A program made the translations under genes and the position numbers. Of a stretch of DNA of 64,000 nt, positions 8,743 to 18,030 are shown one piece after another. The notes under the pieces were generated by a model. It searched no databases and was not told the origin of the DNA. It saw nothing but the letters and a program-made list of their open reading frames with translations. The first letter of the stretch is position 1. Each line of letters begins with the position of its first letter. Location of the stretch: assembly GCF_000717345.1 (NCBI RefSeq), contig NZ_JNZA01000001.1, forward strand, positions 124,001 through 188,000, read 5' to 3'. This DNA comes from Streptomyces lydicus. GTDB taxonomy: Bacteria; Actinomycetota; Actinomycetes; Streptomycetales; Streptomycetaceae.

Positions 8743-9852
8743 CTACGCGGCGGGTGGCGGGGCCGGGCGGCGCTGCCGGGTGATCGCGAGAATGGCCATG
8801 TCGTCCTCGTGCGCCCCCTGGGTCCAGCGGCCGACGTCCTTGGTCAGGGCGTCCACCAGGGCCTCGGGCTCCGTGAAATGCCTGCGCATGCGCCGGGAGA
8901 GCACCGGATCGTAGAACGTACCCCGTTTGTCCCGCGCCTCGGTGACCCCGTCGGTGACCAGCAGCAACGAGGCCCCCGGGGGCAGCCGCACCACGTCGAC
9001 AGGCACCGGGTCGACCGCGCTGAGGTCACCCAGCCCCACCCCGAGCGGCAGTTGCGGGACGGTCGGGTCGAGCCGTACGAGGGCCCCGCCCTGCACCAGG
9101 TACGGGGACGGATGGCCGCGGTTCACCAGGCTCAGCTCCTCGCCGTCGGGGGCCACCTCGGCAAGCACCGCGGTGGTGAAGCCCTCACTGGAGGTCACCG
9201 GGCCGCTCCGGGCCGCTGCCCTGGCCAGCGCCTCGTCCATCCGCTGGGCCAGCGTCACCAAGGAGAGGGCGTACTCGGCCTCCTGGCGGAACGCGCCGAT
9301 CGCGACCGAGACCGCGGCGACCGCCGCGATGCCCTTGCCCCGCACATCGCCGATGATCAGCCGCACCCCGAAGGGCGTGTCCTGCACCGCGTAGAAATCA
9401 CCGCCGATCCGCGCCTCGGCCTGCGCCGCCGTGTACCCGGCGGCCACGGCCAGCGGCCCGGCCTCCCGCGGCGGGGTCGGCAGCACCGCCCGCTGCACCG
9501 CCTCGGCGACGTCCCTGGCCAGCGCCAGATCGCGGCCCTGCCGCACGATGAGCCGGTTGACCCCGAGGGCCAGCACACCGATCAGGCCGACCACCGCCAG
9601 ATCGACCAGCAGGGGCGTCGCCGGACGTCCCCGCTCGATGTCCACCGCCACCGAGACCACGCAGGTGACCACGACGACGGCGAACGCCGAGCGAAAGGAG
9701 AGCGTCGCGCCCGCGACCAGCGGCGCGGCGGCCAGCAGCGGGAGTCCGGTGTAGGGCTCCGGCGCGAGAACGTCCAGCAGGACGCCGATCACGAGGGCCA
9801 GTGCCGTGAGCAGCCACGGCACCTTCGCCGGCGTGGGTTGCAGGTCATTCAC
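8743..9852 (-). CDS. Membrane-anchored PP2C/SpoIIE-type protein serine phosphatase
   Basis: The protein is 369 residues. About four hydrophobic segments (residues 12-110) make an N-terminal membrane anchor with no recognisable sensor domain. A short signalling helix (ARDVAEAVQRAVLPTPPREAGP) leads into the SpoIIE domain (about 140-360), with metal-binding acidic motifs GGDFYAV, IGDVRGKG, VTDGVTEARD and HEDDMAIL. It should dephosphorylate an anti-sigma antagonist such as an SpoIIAA/STAS protein. Many Streptomyces genomes carry dozens of these. It is followed upstream by a second, larger SpoIIE protein on the same strand, 138 bp away. Confidence 0.85.
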   Translation of the reverse strand: MNDLQPTPAKVPWLLTALALVIGVLLDVLAPEPYTGLPLLAAAPLVAGATLSFRSAFAVVVVTCVVSVAVDIERGRPATPLLVDLAVVGLIGVLALGVNRLIVRQGRDLALARDVAEAVQRAVLPTPPREAGPLAVAAGYTAAQAEARIGGDFYAVQDTPFGVRLIIGDVRGKGIAAVAAVSVAIGAFRQEAEYALSLVTLAQRMDEALARAAARSGPVTSSEGFTTAVLAEVAPDGEELSLVNRGHPSPYLVQGGALVRLDPTVPQLPLGVGLGDLSAVDPVPVDVVRLPPGASLLLVTDGVTEARDKRGTFYDPVLSRRMRRHFTEPEALVDALTKDVGRWTQGAHEDDMAILAITRQRRPAPPPAA

Positions 9853-9990
9853 GGTGCATCTCCTGCTGCCGGGTCGCCCTCGCGAACCGGAAGGAACGGA
9901 GCCTTCACACAGCGTGCACTATCCATCATATGGGTACTTTCCGGTGACTTCAGAGGGGTGCCCCTGCGGGCCCGTACGGTGGGGCCGCTC

Positions 9991-12702
9991 TCAGTGCGGA
10001 GGCGAGTCGGGGGACGCGGTCAGGGGCTGTTCGGTCCAGATGATCTTTCCTTCGGGCGTGTAGCGGGTCCCCCAGCGTTCGGCGAGGTGGGCCACGAGAT
10101 AGAGGCCCCGTCCGCCCTCGTCCGTGGTGGCCGCGTAGCGCAGATGCGGTGAGGTGCTGCTGGCGTCGAAGACCTCGCAGGTCAACACGCGGTCGCGCAG
10201 CAGGCGGACGGTGACCGGCGGGGTGCCGTAGCGGATCGCGTTGGTGATCAGCTCGCTGAGGATGAGTTCGGTGGTGAACGCCGCCTCCGCAAGGCCCCAT
10301 TGGTGCAGTTGCCGGACGGCGGCCGTGCGGACGGGGGCGACCGCTTCGGGTTCGTGGGGCACCTCCCATACCGCGACGTGATCGGCGGGCAGCCGACGGG
10401 TGCGGGCGACGAGCAGCGCGATGTCGTCCTCCGCCCCCGGGGTCAGCAGCGCCCGGCACACCTCGACGCACGTCTGCTCGGCGGACCGGTCCGTGCGGGA
10501 GAGGGCCGCACGCAGGAGGTCCAGGCCCTCGTCGATGTCCCGGTCGCGGTGCTGGACGAGACCGTCGGTGTAGAGGACGAGGCGGCTGCCCTGGGGAAGG
10601 TCGATCTCGGTTGCCTCGAAAGGGAGTTGGGACAGGCCGAGGGGCTGCCCCGGGGGGACGTCCGGGAAGGTGACGGTGCCGTCCGGCCAGGCGACCGCGG
10701 GCGGCGGGTGGCCGGCCCGCGCCAGGGTGCACCGGCCGGAGACCGAGTCGTAGACGGCGTACAGGACGGTGGCGCCGGTGACGGAGAATCCCTCGCTGCC
10801 GTTCCTCCGGTCCTGGTCGATCCGGGCGACGAGTTCGTCGAGCCGGCTCAGGAGTTCGTCGGGCGGCAGATCCAGGGCGGCGAAGTTGTGGATCGCGGTG
10901 CGCAGGCGGCCCATGGTCGCCGCGGCGTGCAGACCGTGCCCCACCACGTCACCGACGACCAAGGCGACGCGCGCGCCCGGCAGCGCGATGACGTCGAACC
11001 AGTCGCCGCCCACGCCGCCCCTGGCCGGCTGATACCGGTGGGCGACCTCCAGGGCGTTCTGCTCGGGCAGCCCGCGCGGGAGCAGACTCCGTTGGAGGCT
11101 GACGGCCATGGCGTGCTCACGGGTGTACCGGCGGGCGTTGTCGATGCAGACCGCCGCGCGGGCGACCAGTTCCTCCGCGGCGGACAGGTCGTCCCTCTCG
11201 AACGGAGCGCGTGCGCCGGTGCGCCAGAAGTGGGCCACCCCCAGGGTGACCTCTCCCACGCAGATGGGCACGACGACCAGCGACCGCATGCCGTGCTCCA
11301 GGAGAGCCCGGGCCTGCTGCGGGTGCGGGCCGCGCCATCCGCTGTCCGCGGTCAGGTCGGCGAACAGAGCGGCCCGGCCGCCGTTGAAGGGCTGCGGGGT
11401 GTCGGGCAGGAAGGTGGCCGGCTCGTCCGGGAGCGGGGGAACGCCGGGTGCCGCGGCGGCGGCCGTCCGGCTCAGGGCAGTGGGCGCCTTCCCGCCGGGC
11501 TCCTCGCCGTGCAGGACGGGTTCCAGGAGGTCGACGGTCACGGCATCGGCGAAGCGCGGCACGGCCACCTGGGTCAGTTCCTCGGCGGTGCGGGTGACGT
11601 CCAGCGTCGTACCGACGCGTACCCCGGCGTCGTAGAGCAGTTGCAGCCGTTCGCGTGCCACCTCCGCCCGTCCGGTGAGCGCGCGCAGCTCCGTGGTGTC
11701 GCGCAGGGTGGCGACGCTCCCGCCGAGCTGACCGGTGGGCCGGCAGCTGATGGCCAGCAGACGGTCGTGGACCCGGTGGACCTCGTCGGTGACCTCCCGG
11801 CACGCGGCCAGCAGGTCGGCGAACTCCGGGGCCAGGCCGAGGTCATGGACCGGGCGTCCTTCGGAACGCGCGGGCAGTTCCAGCAGCCGCCGTGCTTCGT
11901 CGTTGGCCAGGAGCAGACGCTGGTCGCCGTCGACGATGAGGACCCCCTCACGCACGGAGTGCAGTACGGCGTCGTGGTGCTCGTACATGCGCGTCACCTC
12001 GGCGGGTTCCAGACCGTGCGTCTGCCGCTTCAGCCGTCGGCTCACCAGTGCCGCGCCGCCCACCGCCAGGGCGAGCGCCACGGCACCCGCTCCCAGGAGG
12101 AGGGGCAGCTCGCGGTTCACCACCTCCGAGACCGTCGTGACCTGGACGCCCGCGGTGACCACGCCGACGACCGAGCCGCGGGCATCGGTGACCGGAACCA
12201 CGGCCCGAATCGCTTCGGAGGGCGCCCCCTTGAACTTCTCCGTGAAGGACTCGCCGCGCAGCGCCCGGGGCCAGTCGCCGGCGGCGCGGCGGCCGATCAG
12301 CCCGGGGGCGGGGTCGGTGTAGCGGATCCCGGAACGGTTCAGCACGGAGACGAAGTCCACGCCGGACGCACGCCGCGCCCGCTCCGCCGGCTCCTGGAGC
12401 ACGGCCGTGGGATCGGCGGAGCGCAGCGCCGCCGGCACGCCCGGGGCCTGCGCGAAGCCCTCCGCCACGCCGAGCGACCGATGGCGGGCGTCACTCTCGC
12501 TCTCGTGGCGAGCGTGCAGCGCCAGGGCGAACGCGGTGGCGGCGATCACCAGCACCACGATGACCGACTGCAGCAGGAACACCTGGCCGGCGACGCTGCG
12601 CAGCCCGTACCAGTGGTGCTGCCGCCTCCCCTCAAGGGGCCCGGTGGGCGCGGCGCGTGACCGGCGGAACGGGTGCCTGATCTGACGTAGTTTGCGCCAC
12701 AT
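9991..12702 (-). CDS. Multidomain sensor: extracytoplasmic domain, PAS, GAF, SpoIIE phosphatase and HATPase anti-sigma kinase
   Basis: The protein is 903 residues. A first membrane helix (about 35-57) and a second (about 200-220) flank an extracytoplasmic single-Cache-like sensor domain. A PAS domain follows (about 240-335, VREGVLIVDGDQRLLLANDEA), then a GAF domain (about 345-535), the SpoIIE phosphatase (about 550-765; GGDWFDVI, VGDVVGHG, YTDGLVQ, AEDDIALL) and a C-terminal GHKL/HATPase_c_2 kinase (about 770-890; ELILSELITNAIRYG, DEGGRGLYLVAHLA). Phosphatase plus RsbW-like kinase in one chain is a known Streptomyces layout for controlling an anti-anti-sigma switch in response to an external signal. 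Confidence 0.87.
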   Translation of the reverse strand: MWRKLRQIRHPFRRSRAAPTGPLEGRRQHHWYGLRSVAGQVFLLQSVIVVLVIAATAFALALHARHESESDARHRSLGVAEGFAQAPGVPAALRSADPTAVLQEPAERARRASGVDFVSVLNRSGIRYTDPAPGLIGRRAAGDWPRALRGESFTEKFKGAPSEAIRAVVPVTDARGSVVGVVTAGVQVTTVSEVVNRELPLLLGAGAVALALAVGGAALVSRRLKRQTHGLEPAEVTRMYEHHDAVLHSVREGVLIVDGDQRLLLANDEARRLLELPARSEGRPVHDLGLAPEFADLLAACREVTDEVHRVHDRLLAISCRPTGQLGGSVATLRDTTELRALTGRAEVARERLQLLYDAGVRVGTTLDVTRTAEELTQVAVPRFADAVTVDLLEPVLHGEEPGGKAPTALSRTAAAAAPGVPPLPDEPATFLPDTPQPFNGGRAALFADLTADSGWRGPHPQQARALLEHGMRSLVVVPICVGEVTLGVAHFWRTGARAPFERDDLSAAEELVARAAVCIDNARRYTREHAMAVSLQRSLLPRGLPEQNALEVAHRYQPARGGVGGDWFDVIALPGARVALVVGDVVGHGLHAAATMGRLRTAIHNFAALDLPPDELLSRLDELVARIDQDRRNGSEGFSVTGATVLYAVYDSVSGRCTLARAGHPPPAVAWPDGTVTFPDVPPGQPLGLSQLPFEATEIDLPQGSRLVLYTDGLVQHRDRDIDEGLDLLRAALSRTDRSAEQTCVEVCRALLTPGAEDDIALLVARTRRLPADHVAVWEVPHEPEAVAPVRTAAVRQLHQWGLAEAAFTTELILSELITNAIRYGTPPVTVRLLRDRVLTCEVFDASSTSPHLRYAATTDEGGRGLYLVAHLAERWGTRYTPEGKIIWTEQPLTASPDSPPH

Positions 12703-12936
12703 GTCGATACTTCTAGCACGTATGCACCGGCTCGTGACCGGCGGTCAAGGGGGAGTCGCGGGCGGACATGGCGACCCCGGCGCACGAGCGACCAATCTTC
12801 CGGGGAGCGGACCGGGCCGGCCACACCCGGACCGGGGGCGCGGGCACTCACTTTCCGCTTGAATTCCCGCTCAGACCCCTCCATGGGCCGCTCCGTGTCG
12901 AATCATGGGTGACCACATCGCAGTCAGGAGGTGTCC
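12703..12936. other. Divergent intergenic region between the SpoIIE sensor and sigma factor genes
   Basis: This is 234 bp that must carry promoters for both directions. No convincing promoter pair or palindrome was found. AGGAGG at 12926-12931 is the ribosome site of the sigma factor. Confidence 0.4.
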
Positions 12937-13524
12937 ATGCCCGTCGCAGCCCGCGGCGACCGCTCCCCAGTGCCGCGTTCCGGGGCCCTGGAAGACCTGC
13001 TCGACCGTGTCTCACGCGGCGACCAGCAGGCGTTCGACAATCTCTACACGGCGGTCGCCGGTACGGTGCTGGGCCTGGTCCGGCGGGTGGTGCGGGACCC
13101 GGCGCAGTCCGAGGAGGTCGCGCAGGAAGTGCTCATCGAGGTGTGGCGGTCCGCCGCCCGCTTCGACGCGCGCCAGGGCAGTGCCATGGCCTGGATCATG
13201 ACACTGACCCACCGGCGCGCGGTGGACCGGGTGCGGACCGCGCAGGCCGCCGCCGTCCGCGACCACAAGGTCGGCCTGGGCTCCTACACGCCGCCCTTCG
13301 ACGAGGTGAGCGAGCAGGTCGAACGGCGCCTGGAGCGCGAGCAGGTACGCCGTTGCCTGCATCAACTGACCGACCTGCAACGGGAGTCGGTGACCCTCGC
13401 CTACTACCGCGGCTACACCTACAAGGAGACCGCGGACCTGCTGGGGACGGCGCTGGGCACCGTCAAGACGCGGTTGCGGGACGGCCTGATCCGGCTTCGC
13501 GACTGCCTGGGGGTGTCGGCATGA
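12937..13524 (+). CDS. sigK: ECF RNA polymerase sigma factor, SigK-like
   Basis: The protein is 195 residues. Sigma region 2 (about 30-100) contains NLYTAVAGTVLGLVRRVV, EEVAQEVLIEVWRSAARFD and AWIMTLTHRRAVDRVR. Region 4 (about 130-190) has LTDLQRESVTLAYYRGYTYKE and a clear HTH, GTALGTVKTRLRDGLIRLRD. This pattern and the coupled RskA-type anti-sigma factor fit the SigK (ECF19) group. The start is ATG 12937 because a perfect AGGAGG (12926-12931) sits 5 bp upstream; GTG 12931 lies inside that site. Its stop overlaps the start of the anti-sigma gene. Confidence 0.85.
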   Translation: MPVAARGDRSPVPRSGALEDLLDRVSRGDQQAFDNLYTAVAGTVLGLVRRVVRDPAQSEEVAQEVLIEVWRSAARFDARQGSAMAWIMTLTHRRAVDRVRTAQAAAVRDHKVGLGSYTPPFDEVSEQVERRLEREQVRRCLHQLTDLQRESVTLAYYRGYTYKETADLLGTALGTVKTRLRDGLIRLRDCLGVSA

Positions 13525-14267
13525 ACACGGTCGACCCGCACACCCTCACCGGCGCCTACGCCCTGGGGGCACTGCCCGAGCACGAGGCGGCGCAGTTCGC
13601 CCGCCACCTGGCCCGGTGCCCGGCGTGCGACCTGGAGGTACGAGAGCTTCAGGAGACCGCGGCCCGGCTCGCGCTGGCGGTGGCCGAAGTGCCCCCGGCC
13701 GGTCTGCGCGCCCGGGTGCTGGCGGCGCTGCCCGAGGTACGGCAGCTGCCGCCGGTACCGCACCGGGCCACCGTGGTGCCGCTGCGCCCCCGGGCGCGGC
13801 CGCGGCTGCCGTACCTCGCGGCCGCCGCCTGCCTCGCGGCCGCCGTGGCCGCCGGTGGCCTGGCCGTCCGCGCCCAGCACGAGGCCGACCAGCAGCGCGA
13901 CCGCAGCACCCGCGCGGAACAGCAGACAGCCGCGCTCAGCGCGCTGATGGCCGCCCCGGACGCCACCTTCCACACCACGGCGCTCAAGGGCGGCGGCAGC
14001 GGCACCGTCGTCGTCTCCGAGCAGCAGGGCCGTACCGCCTTCGTCTACCACGGCCTGCCGAAACTGCCCGAGGCGCGGGTCTACCAGCTCTGGTACAGCC
14101 GCGAGGGCGGCATGGTGCCCGCCGGACTCGTCGAGACGGGACGGGCCGGCGGCGCGATGCTGCTGACCGGCACCCCGCGGGGCGCCGTGGGGGTCGGCGT
14201 GACCGCCGAACCCCGCGGCGGCTCCAGCCGCCCGACGAGCCCGCCGCTGGCACTGGTTCCGGTGTAG
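13521..14267 (+). CDS. rskA: Anti-sigma-K factor, RskA family
   Basis: The protein is 248 residues. It starts with a zinc anti-sigma head (about 1-70) carrying the HLARCPAC ligands, then one membrane helix (about 97-118; LPYLAAAACLAAAVAAGGLAV), a coiled stretch, and an extracytoplasmic RskA domain (about 140-248; RTAFVYHGLPKLPEARVYQLWY). It should hold the preceding sigma factor inactive at the membrane and release it on proteolysis or redox change. ATG 13521 overlaps the sigma factor's TGA (ATGA), so the two are translationally coupled and made in fixed ratio. Confidence 0.87.
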   Translation: MNTVDPHTLTGAYALGALPEHEAAQFARHLARCPACDLEVRELQETAARLALAVAEVPPAGLRARVLAALPEVRQLPPVPHRATVVPLRPRARPRLPYLAAAACLAAAVAAGGLAVRAQHEADQQRDRSTRAEQQTAALSALMAAPDATFHTTALKGGGSGTVVVSEQQGRTAFVYHGLPKLPEARVYQLWYSREGGMVPAGLVETGRAGGAMLLTGTPRGAVGVGVTAEPRGGSSRPTSPPLALVPV

Positions 14268-14306
14268 TCGCCGGTGCCGACACGTCCGGTCGGGGAGTCA
14301 GCCTGT

Positions 14307-14335
14307 CGGGGAGTCAGCGGTCCGCCGACTCCCCG
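14307..14335. terminator. Strong bidirectional terminator hairpin
   Basis: CGGGGAGTC (14307-14315) pairs with GACTCCCCG (14327-14335), and inside the loop GCGG (14317-14320) pairs with CCGC (14322-14325). The hairpin lies between the convergent anti-sigma and A-domain genes and includes the A-domain stop codon. A copy of CGGGGAGTCAGC occurs just before it at 14291-14302. It probably marks the left edge of the biosynthetic cluster. Confidence 0.65.
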
Positions 14336-15978
14336 GCCGGAGGGGGCGTGTTCCGGGCCGCCAGGTCGTGGGCCGCGACGGCCGCGCGGTCCACCTTGCC
14401 GTTGGTGTTGAGGGGCAGTTCGGCGAGGTGGGTGAAGGAGCCCGGGATCATGTAGACGGGCACCAGGCGGCGCAGGAACGTGGTGAGTTCGGCGGCGGTG
14501 GTGGGGTCGCCTGAGTAGTACGCGACCAGGACGGAGTCCTCGCCGGTCTCCCGGACCAGGGCGACGGCATCGCGTACGGCGGGGTGGCGGGCCAGCGCCG
14601 CGTCGACATCGCCGAGTTCGATGCGCTGGCCCCGGACCTTGACCTGGTGGTCGAGGCGGCTGAGGAACACCAGGGCGCCGTCCTCGACCTGCACCCGGTC
14701 GCCGGTCCGGTACCAGTGTTCCGGCGTCAGGGGCGCGGTCCCGTCGTGGATCACGGCACGCTCGCCGGGACGCCAGGCCAGAAACCGGCCGATGTCGTCG
14801 GCGGGTTCCAGATAGCCGTCGAAGCGCTGGCTGCCGCGCAGGCACAGTTCACCCGTGGCCGCGGGCTCGCCCGACTCGTCGAGGACCACGTGCTCCAGAT
14901 GGTCCGGTACCCGGCCGATCGGCAGCGTCCCGTTGGAACCGGCCGGCCGCAGCGAGGTGCCGCTGCCCAGTTCGTGTGCCGTGGAGACGATCGCGACCTC
15001 GGTCGGGCCGTACAGATTCCACAGCCGCGCGCCGGGCGCAGCCGCCGCCCACTGCTGGGCCTGCTCGCTGAGCAGCCGTTCGCCGCCGAACATCACCCCC
15101 ACCATCGTCGGCATCGAGTCCGGCGTCAGCGCGCCCGTCCGGGCCGCGACGCTGCCGACCGACGGCACGCAGAACCAGCGCGTGATCCGCTGGGCGCTGA
15201 CGAACGCCGACGGCCGCACCACGTCGTTCGGCCGCGGCACCACCAGCGCCGCACCGACCGACCACGTCGTGAAGAGTTCCAGCACGGCGACGTCGAAGGA
15301 GAGCTCGACGTTCTGCGACAGCCGGTCCTCCGGCCCGAAGCCGTGCTCCTCGACCAGCCACCGCAGGGTCGGCAGGACGTTGGCGTGCCGGATGGGAACC
15401 CCGCGGGGCCGGCCCGTCGAACCGGAGGTGTAGAGCACGTAGGCGATGTCCTGCGCCGATGTGGGGGCGGCGGCAGCGGCGCGGCCGTCCCCGGGGGCGT
15501 CCGCGCGGAGCCGGGCCAGTTCGGCGTCGGTGAGGGCGAGCATCGGGGGCAGCCGCACGCCGTCCGCCGCCGCCTGTGCGGTGAGGCGTTCGGCCGGCCG
15601 TGCGGCATCGTCGTCGGTGACGACGACGTCCAGGTCCGTGGTGGCCGCGATGGCCAGGATCCGGGAGGCCGGGAAGGACGGGTTCAGCGGTACGACGGCG
15701 GCGCCGGCGCGCAGGGCCGCCAGATATCCGGCGTACGCGGTCAGCGTCCGGGAGGCCAGCAGCCCGACCTTCGCGGGCCGCTGCGCGCCGTGCTCCGCCG
15801 CTACGGCGGTCAGCCGCTCGGCCAGGCGGGCGGTCAGCCGGTCCAGTTCGCCGTAGGTGAGGACCTCGCCCCGGACCTCCAGCGCACTCCGCTCCGGGTA
15901 CCGCGCGGCACTCGCGGCGAAGAGCCCGAAGAGGGTGGTGGGGGCCGGGGGAGGCGTCGTGGGGGAGGGGGAGGTCAT
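14314..15978 (-). CDS. Stand-alone NRPS adenylation domain
   Basis: The protein is 554 residues, one complete A domain with no carrier. Core motifs are A3 [10 protein letters not shown] (near residue 183), A5 NLYGPTE, A7/A8 YRTGDRV and KVRGQRIELGD, and A10 NGKVDR. By motif alignment the binding-pocket code reads D-V-L-F-M-G-L-I-V-K, which matches no standard amino acid I know, so the substrate is open. It probably activates an acid and loads a carrier in trans; the free PCP at 28361-28624, at the other end of the same operon, is the obvious partner. ATG 15978 is preferred over upstream in-frame starts as it begins just before the conserved TTLFGLFAASAARYPERSAL segment. It is the last gene of the leftward operon. 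Confidence 0.85.
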   Translation of the reverse strand: MTSPSPTTPPPAPTTLFGLFAASAARYPERSALEVRGEVLTYGELDRLTARLAERLTAVAAEHGAQRPAKVGLLASRTLTAYAGYLAALRAGAAVVPLNPSFPASRILAIAATTDLDVVVTDDDAARPAERLTAQAAADGVRLPPMLALTDAELARLRADAPGDGRAAAAAPTSAQDIAYVLYTSGSTGRPRGVPIRHANVLPTLRWLVEEHGFGPEDRLSQNVELSFDVAVLELFTTWSVGAALVVPRPNDVVRPSAFVSAQRITRWFCVPSVGSVAARTGALTPDSMPTMVGVMFGGERLLSEQAQQWAAAAPGARLWNLYGPTEVAIVSTAHELGSGTSLRPAGSNGTLPIGRVPDHLEHVVLDESGEPAATGELCLRGSQRFDGYLEPADDIGRFLAWRPGERAVIHDGTAPLTPEHWYRTGDRVQVEDGALVFLSRLDHQVKVRGQRIELGDVDAALARHPAVRDAVALVRETGEDSVLVAYYSGDPTTAAELTTFLRRLVPVYMIPGSFTHLAELPLNTNGKVDRAAVAAHDLAARNTPPPAGESADR

Positions 15979-16054
15979 GACAGGTCCTGTTCGGTCGGCA
16001 GGCATACCGGTGGGCAGGGGGCGTCCCCGGGCCGGGGACCGGGTCGCGGGGCGC

Positions 16055-16741
16055 TCACACCAGCGCCTCAACGGTCTGCCACACCTCGGACCAGCGGTCC
16101 GTCAGATACATGTGGCCGCCGGGGAACTCCACCGCCGAGAAGGGCCCGGAGGTGAACGCCGACCAGTCCCGCCACTCGGCGGCGGGCGCCAGATGGTCCG
16201 CGTCGCCACGGAGCGCGGTGAGCGGCACCGGCAGCGGGGTGTGGGCAGGGGGCGCGTAGTCGGCCAGCAGGCCCACGTCGGCGCGCATCGCGGGGAGCAG
16301 CAGCGCCCGGGCCGTCGGATCGGCGAACACCTCGATCTCCCGGCCCGCGATGGCCGCGGCCTGGGCGGCCGCCACCTCGTCGTCGGCGTCGAGCGGCTCG
16401 GCCTGGCGGTGGCGCGGGCTGGTCGACCCGCTGACGACGAGGTGGGCCGGCAGCGGGCCGCCGGTGGCGACGAGGTGCCGGACGGCCTCGTAGGCCAGGA
16501 TCGCGCCGAAGCTGTGCCCGAAGACGACGAACGGCTCCTTTCCCGCGGCCGCCCTGATCCGCTCGGCGGTACCGGCCGCGGCCTCCGCCATCGTCCGGTA
16601 GAACGGTGCGTTGAACTCCTCCTCCCGCCCCGGCACCTGGACGGGCACCGCGCGCAGCACCCCGGACTCCCGCCGGAACCAGGGCCGGTAGACCCCGGCT
16701 CCCGCACCGGCATAGGGCAGGCAGAACAGCGTCGTGGTCAT
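16055..16741 (-). CDS. Type II thioesterase (alpha/beta hydrolase)
   Basis: The protein is 228 residues, the normal size for an external thioesterase of NRPS/PKS systems. It shows the family signatures FCLPYAGAGAGVYRPW at the N-terminus, VPVQVPGREEEFNAP, the nucleophile elbow GHSFGA (Ser near residue 76) and the C-terminal His in FPGGHMYL. These enzymes free carrier domains from misprimed or stalled acyl groups. Its ATG at 16741 overlaps the stop of the upstream condensation gene (ATGA), so it is translationally coupled to the NRPS operon. Confidence 0.88.
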   Translation of the reverse strand: MTTTLFCLPYAGAGAGVYRPWFRRESGVLRAVPVQVPGREEEFNAPFYRTMAEAAAGTAERIRAAAGKEPFVVFGHSFGAILAYEAVRHLVATGGPLPAHLVVSGSTSPRHRQAEPLDADDEVAAAQAAAIAGREIEVFADPTARALLLPAMRADVGLLADYAPPAHTPLPVPLTALRGDADHLAPAAEWRDWSAFTSGPFSAVEFPGGHMYLTDRWSEVWQTVEALV

Positions 16742-18030
16742 GCGGGACCTTCCGGGTCGATAAGGTGCGGCGGGCCGGACTCGGGCGCCAGCAGGCCGAG
16801 TTGGGTACGGAAGCCGAGCATCAGGTCGGCGAGGCGGGGCGCCCAGGACCCGGTCAGCGGAGCCTGGAGCACACACTTCAGGGTCCCGTCGGGCAATGCG
16901 CACATCTGGAGCTGGATCTCGGCGACCGCCCCCACCGGCGGTACGGGCACGGTGTGCATCCGCACCGGGCCCGCCGGGTGCTCGACCCGCCGCCAGCTCT
17001 CGAACGCGAACACCGCCTGGTAGACCGGCATCCGCCGGCCCGCGACGGTCCGGGCGGCCCGCACGATCTCGTCGCAGGGCAGCGCGGACCCCACGATGGT
17101 GTCCCGGACCCCCGCCCACACCCGCTCGACCGCGCCGGGCGCGAACAGCTCCGGCATCCGGACCGGCAACGTGTTGATGAGGCAGCCGAGTTCGTCCTCC
17201 TGCCCGGCGGAACGGGCGACCACCGGGGTGCCCACGCAGAAGTCCGCGCCGCCGGTGAGCTCGGCCAGCGCCCTGCCGTACGCGGCCAGCAGCACCACGA
17301 ACGGCGAGCAGGAGCTGCGCCGGGCCGCGGCGCACACCGCCTGCCAGACGCCGGGCGGGCAGATGTCCCGCCGCTCCGCGAGGCCGGCCTGTGCCAGGGC
17401 GCGCTGGCTCGGCGCCGGCCCGCCGCCCGGGACGGGCAGGTCGGCCGCGCCCGCCAGCACGGTGCGCCAGTGCGCGGTGAGTTCGGCGCGCTGCGCCGGA
17501 GCGGGGCCGGCCGGCGCCGGCCGCTCCCGTACCGGCAGGTCCGGCGCCCGGCCGCCGGCGGTCAGGCCGTAGGCGCGGGCCAGGTCGGTGGCGAACACCT
17601 CCTGCGACAGGCCGTCGAAGGCGATGTGGTGGACGGCGAGGAAGACCGTGGCGCCCTCCGCGTCGGGGGCGACCCCGGCCCGGTGGACCCGGCCCGCGGC
17701 GAGGTCGAAGGTGTCCGCACCGAGCAGTGCGGCGGCCGCCTCCGCGAAGCCCGTGCCGGCGGCCAGACGCAGCGGCGGCTCGGCCACCGGCTCGGCGAGG
17801 ACGGTGCGCACCACCTGCCCGTCCTCGATGACGAAGGCGGTGCGCAGCGCCTCGTGCCGGCGGGCCACCGCGGACAGCGCCGCGTCGAGCACGGACAGGT
17901 CGACCGGGCCGTCGGCACGGACCTCGGCGAGCACCCAGTTGGCGCCGCTCGACGGGGCGATCTGCTCACCGAGCCAGAACTGCCGCTCCAGCGCGGAGGC
18001 GGGCTGCACCCGCAGCGCCGTCTCAGTCAC
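16738..18030 (-). CDS. Stand-alone NRPS condensation domain
   Basis: The protein is 430 residues, one intact C domain without A or carrier partners. The active-site motif AVHHIAFDG (HHxxxDG) is near residue 135, and later C-domain regions such as VGTPVVARSAGQEDELGCLINTLPVRM (near 290) are present. It should form an amide or ester bond between partners supplied in trans. The start is GTG 18030, which overlaps the upstream exporter gene's stop by 8 bp. It sits between the MFS exporter and the type II thioesterase in the leftward operon. A free C domain plus a free A domain and a free PCP form a trans-acting module set. Confidence 0.85.
   Translation of the reverse strand: MTETALRVQPASALERQFWLGEQIAPSSGANWVLAEVRADGPVDLSVLDAALSAVARRHEALRTAFVIEDGQVVRTVLAEPVAEPPLRLAAGTGFAEAAAALLGADTFDLAAGRVHRAGVAPDAEGATVFLAVHHIAFDGLSQEVFATDLARAYGLTAGGRAPDLPVRERPAPAGPAPAQRAELTAHWRTVLAGAADLPVPGGGPAPSQRALAQAGLAERRDICPPGVWQAVCAAARRSSCSPFVVLLAAYGRALAELTGGADFCVGTPVVARSAGQEDELGCLINTLPVRMPELFAPGAVERVWAGVRDTIVGSALPCDEIVRAARTVAGRRMPVYQAVFAFESWRRVEHPAGPVRMHTVPVPPVGAVAEIQLQMCALPDGTLKCVLQAPLTGSWAPRLADLMLGFRTQLGLLAPESGPPHLIDPEGPA

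Noticed and set aside
10300..12660. A 786-codon + strand frame opposite the SpoIIE sensor gene
   Set aside because: No domain and biased composition; the minus strand carries all SpoIIE, GAF and HATPase motifs.
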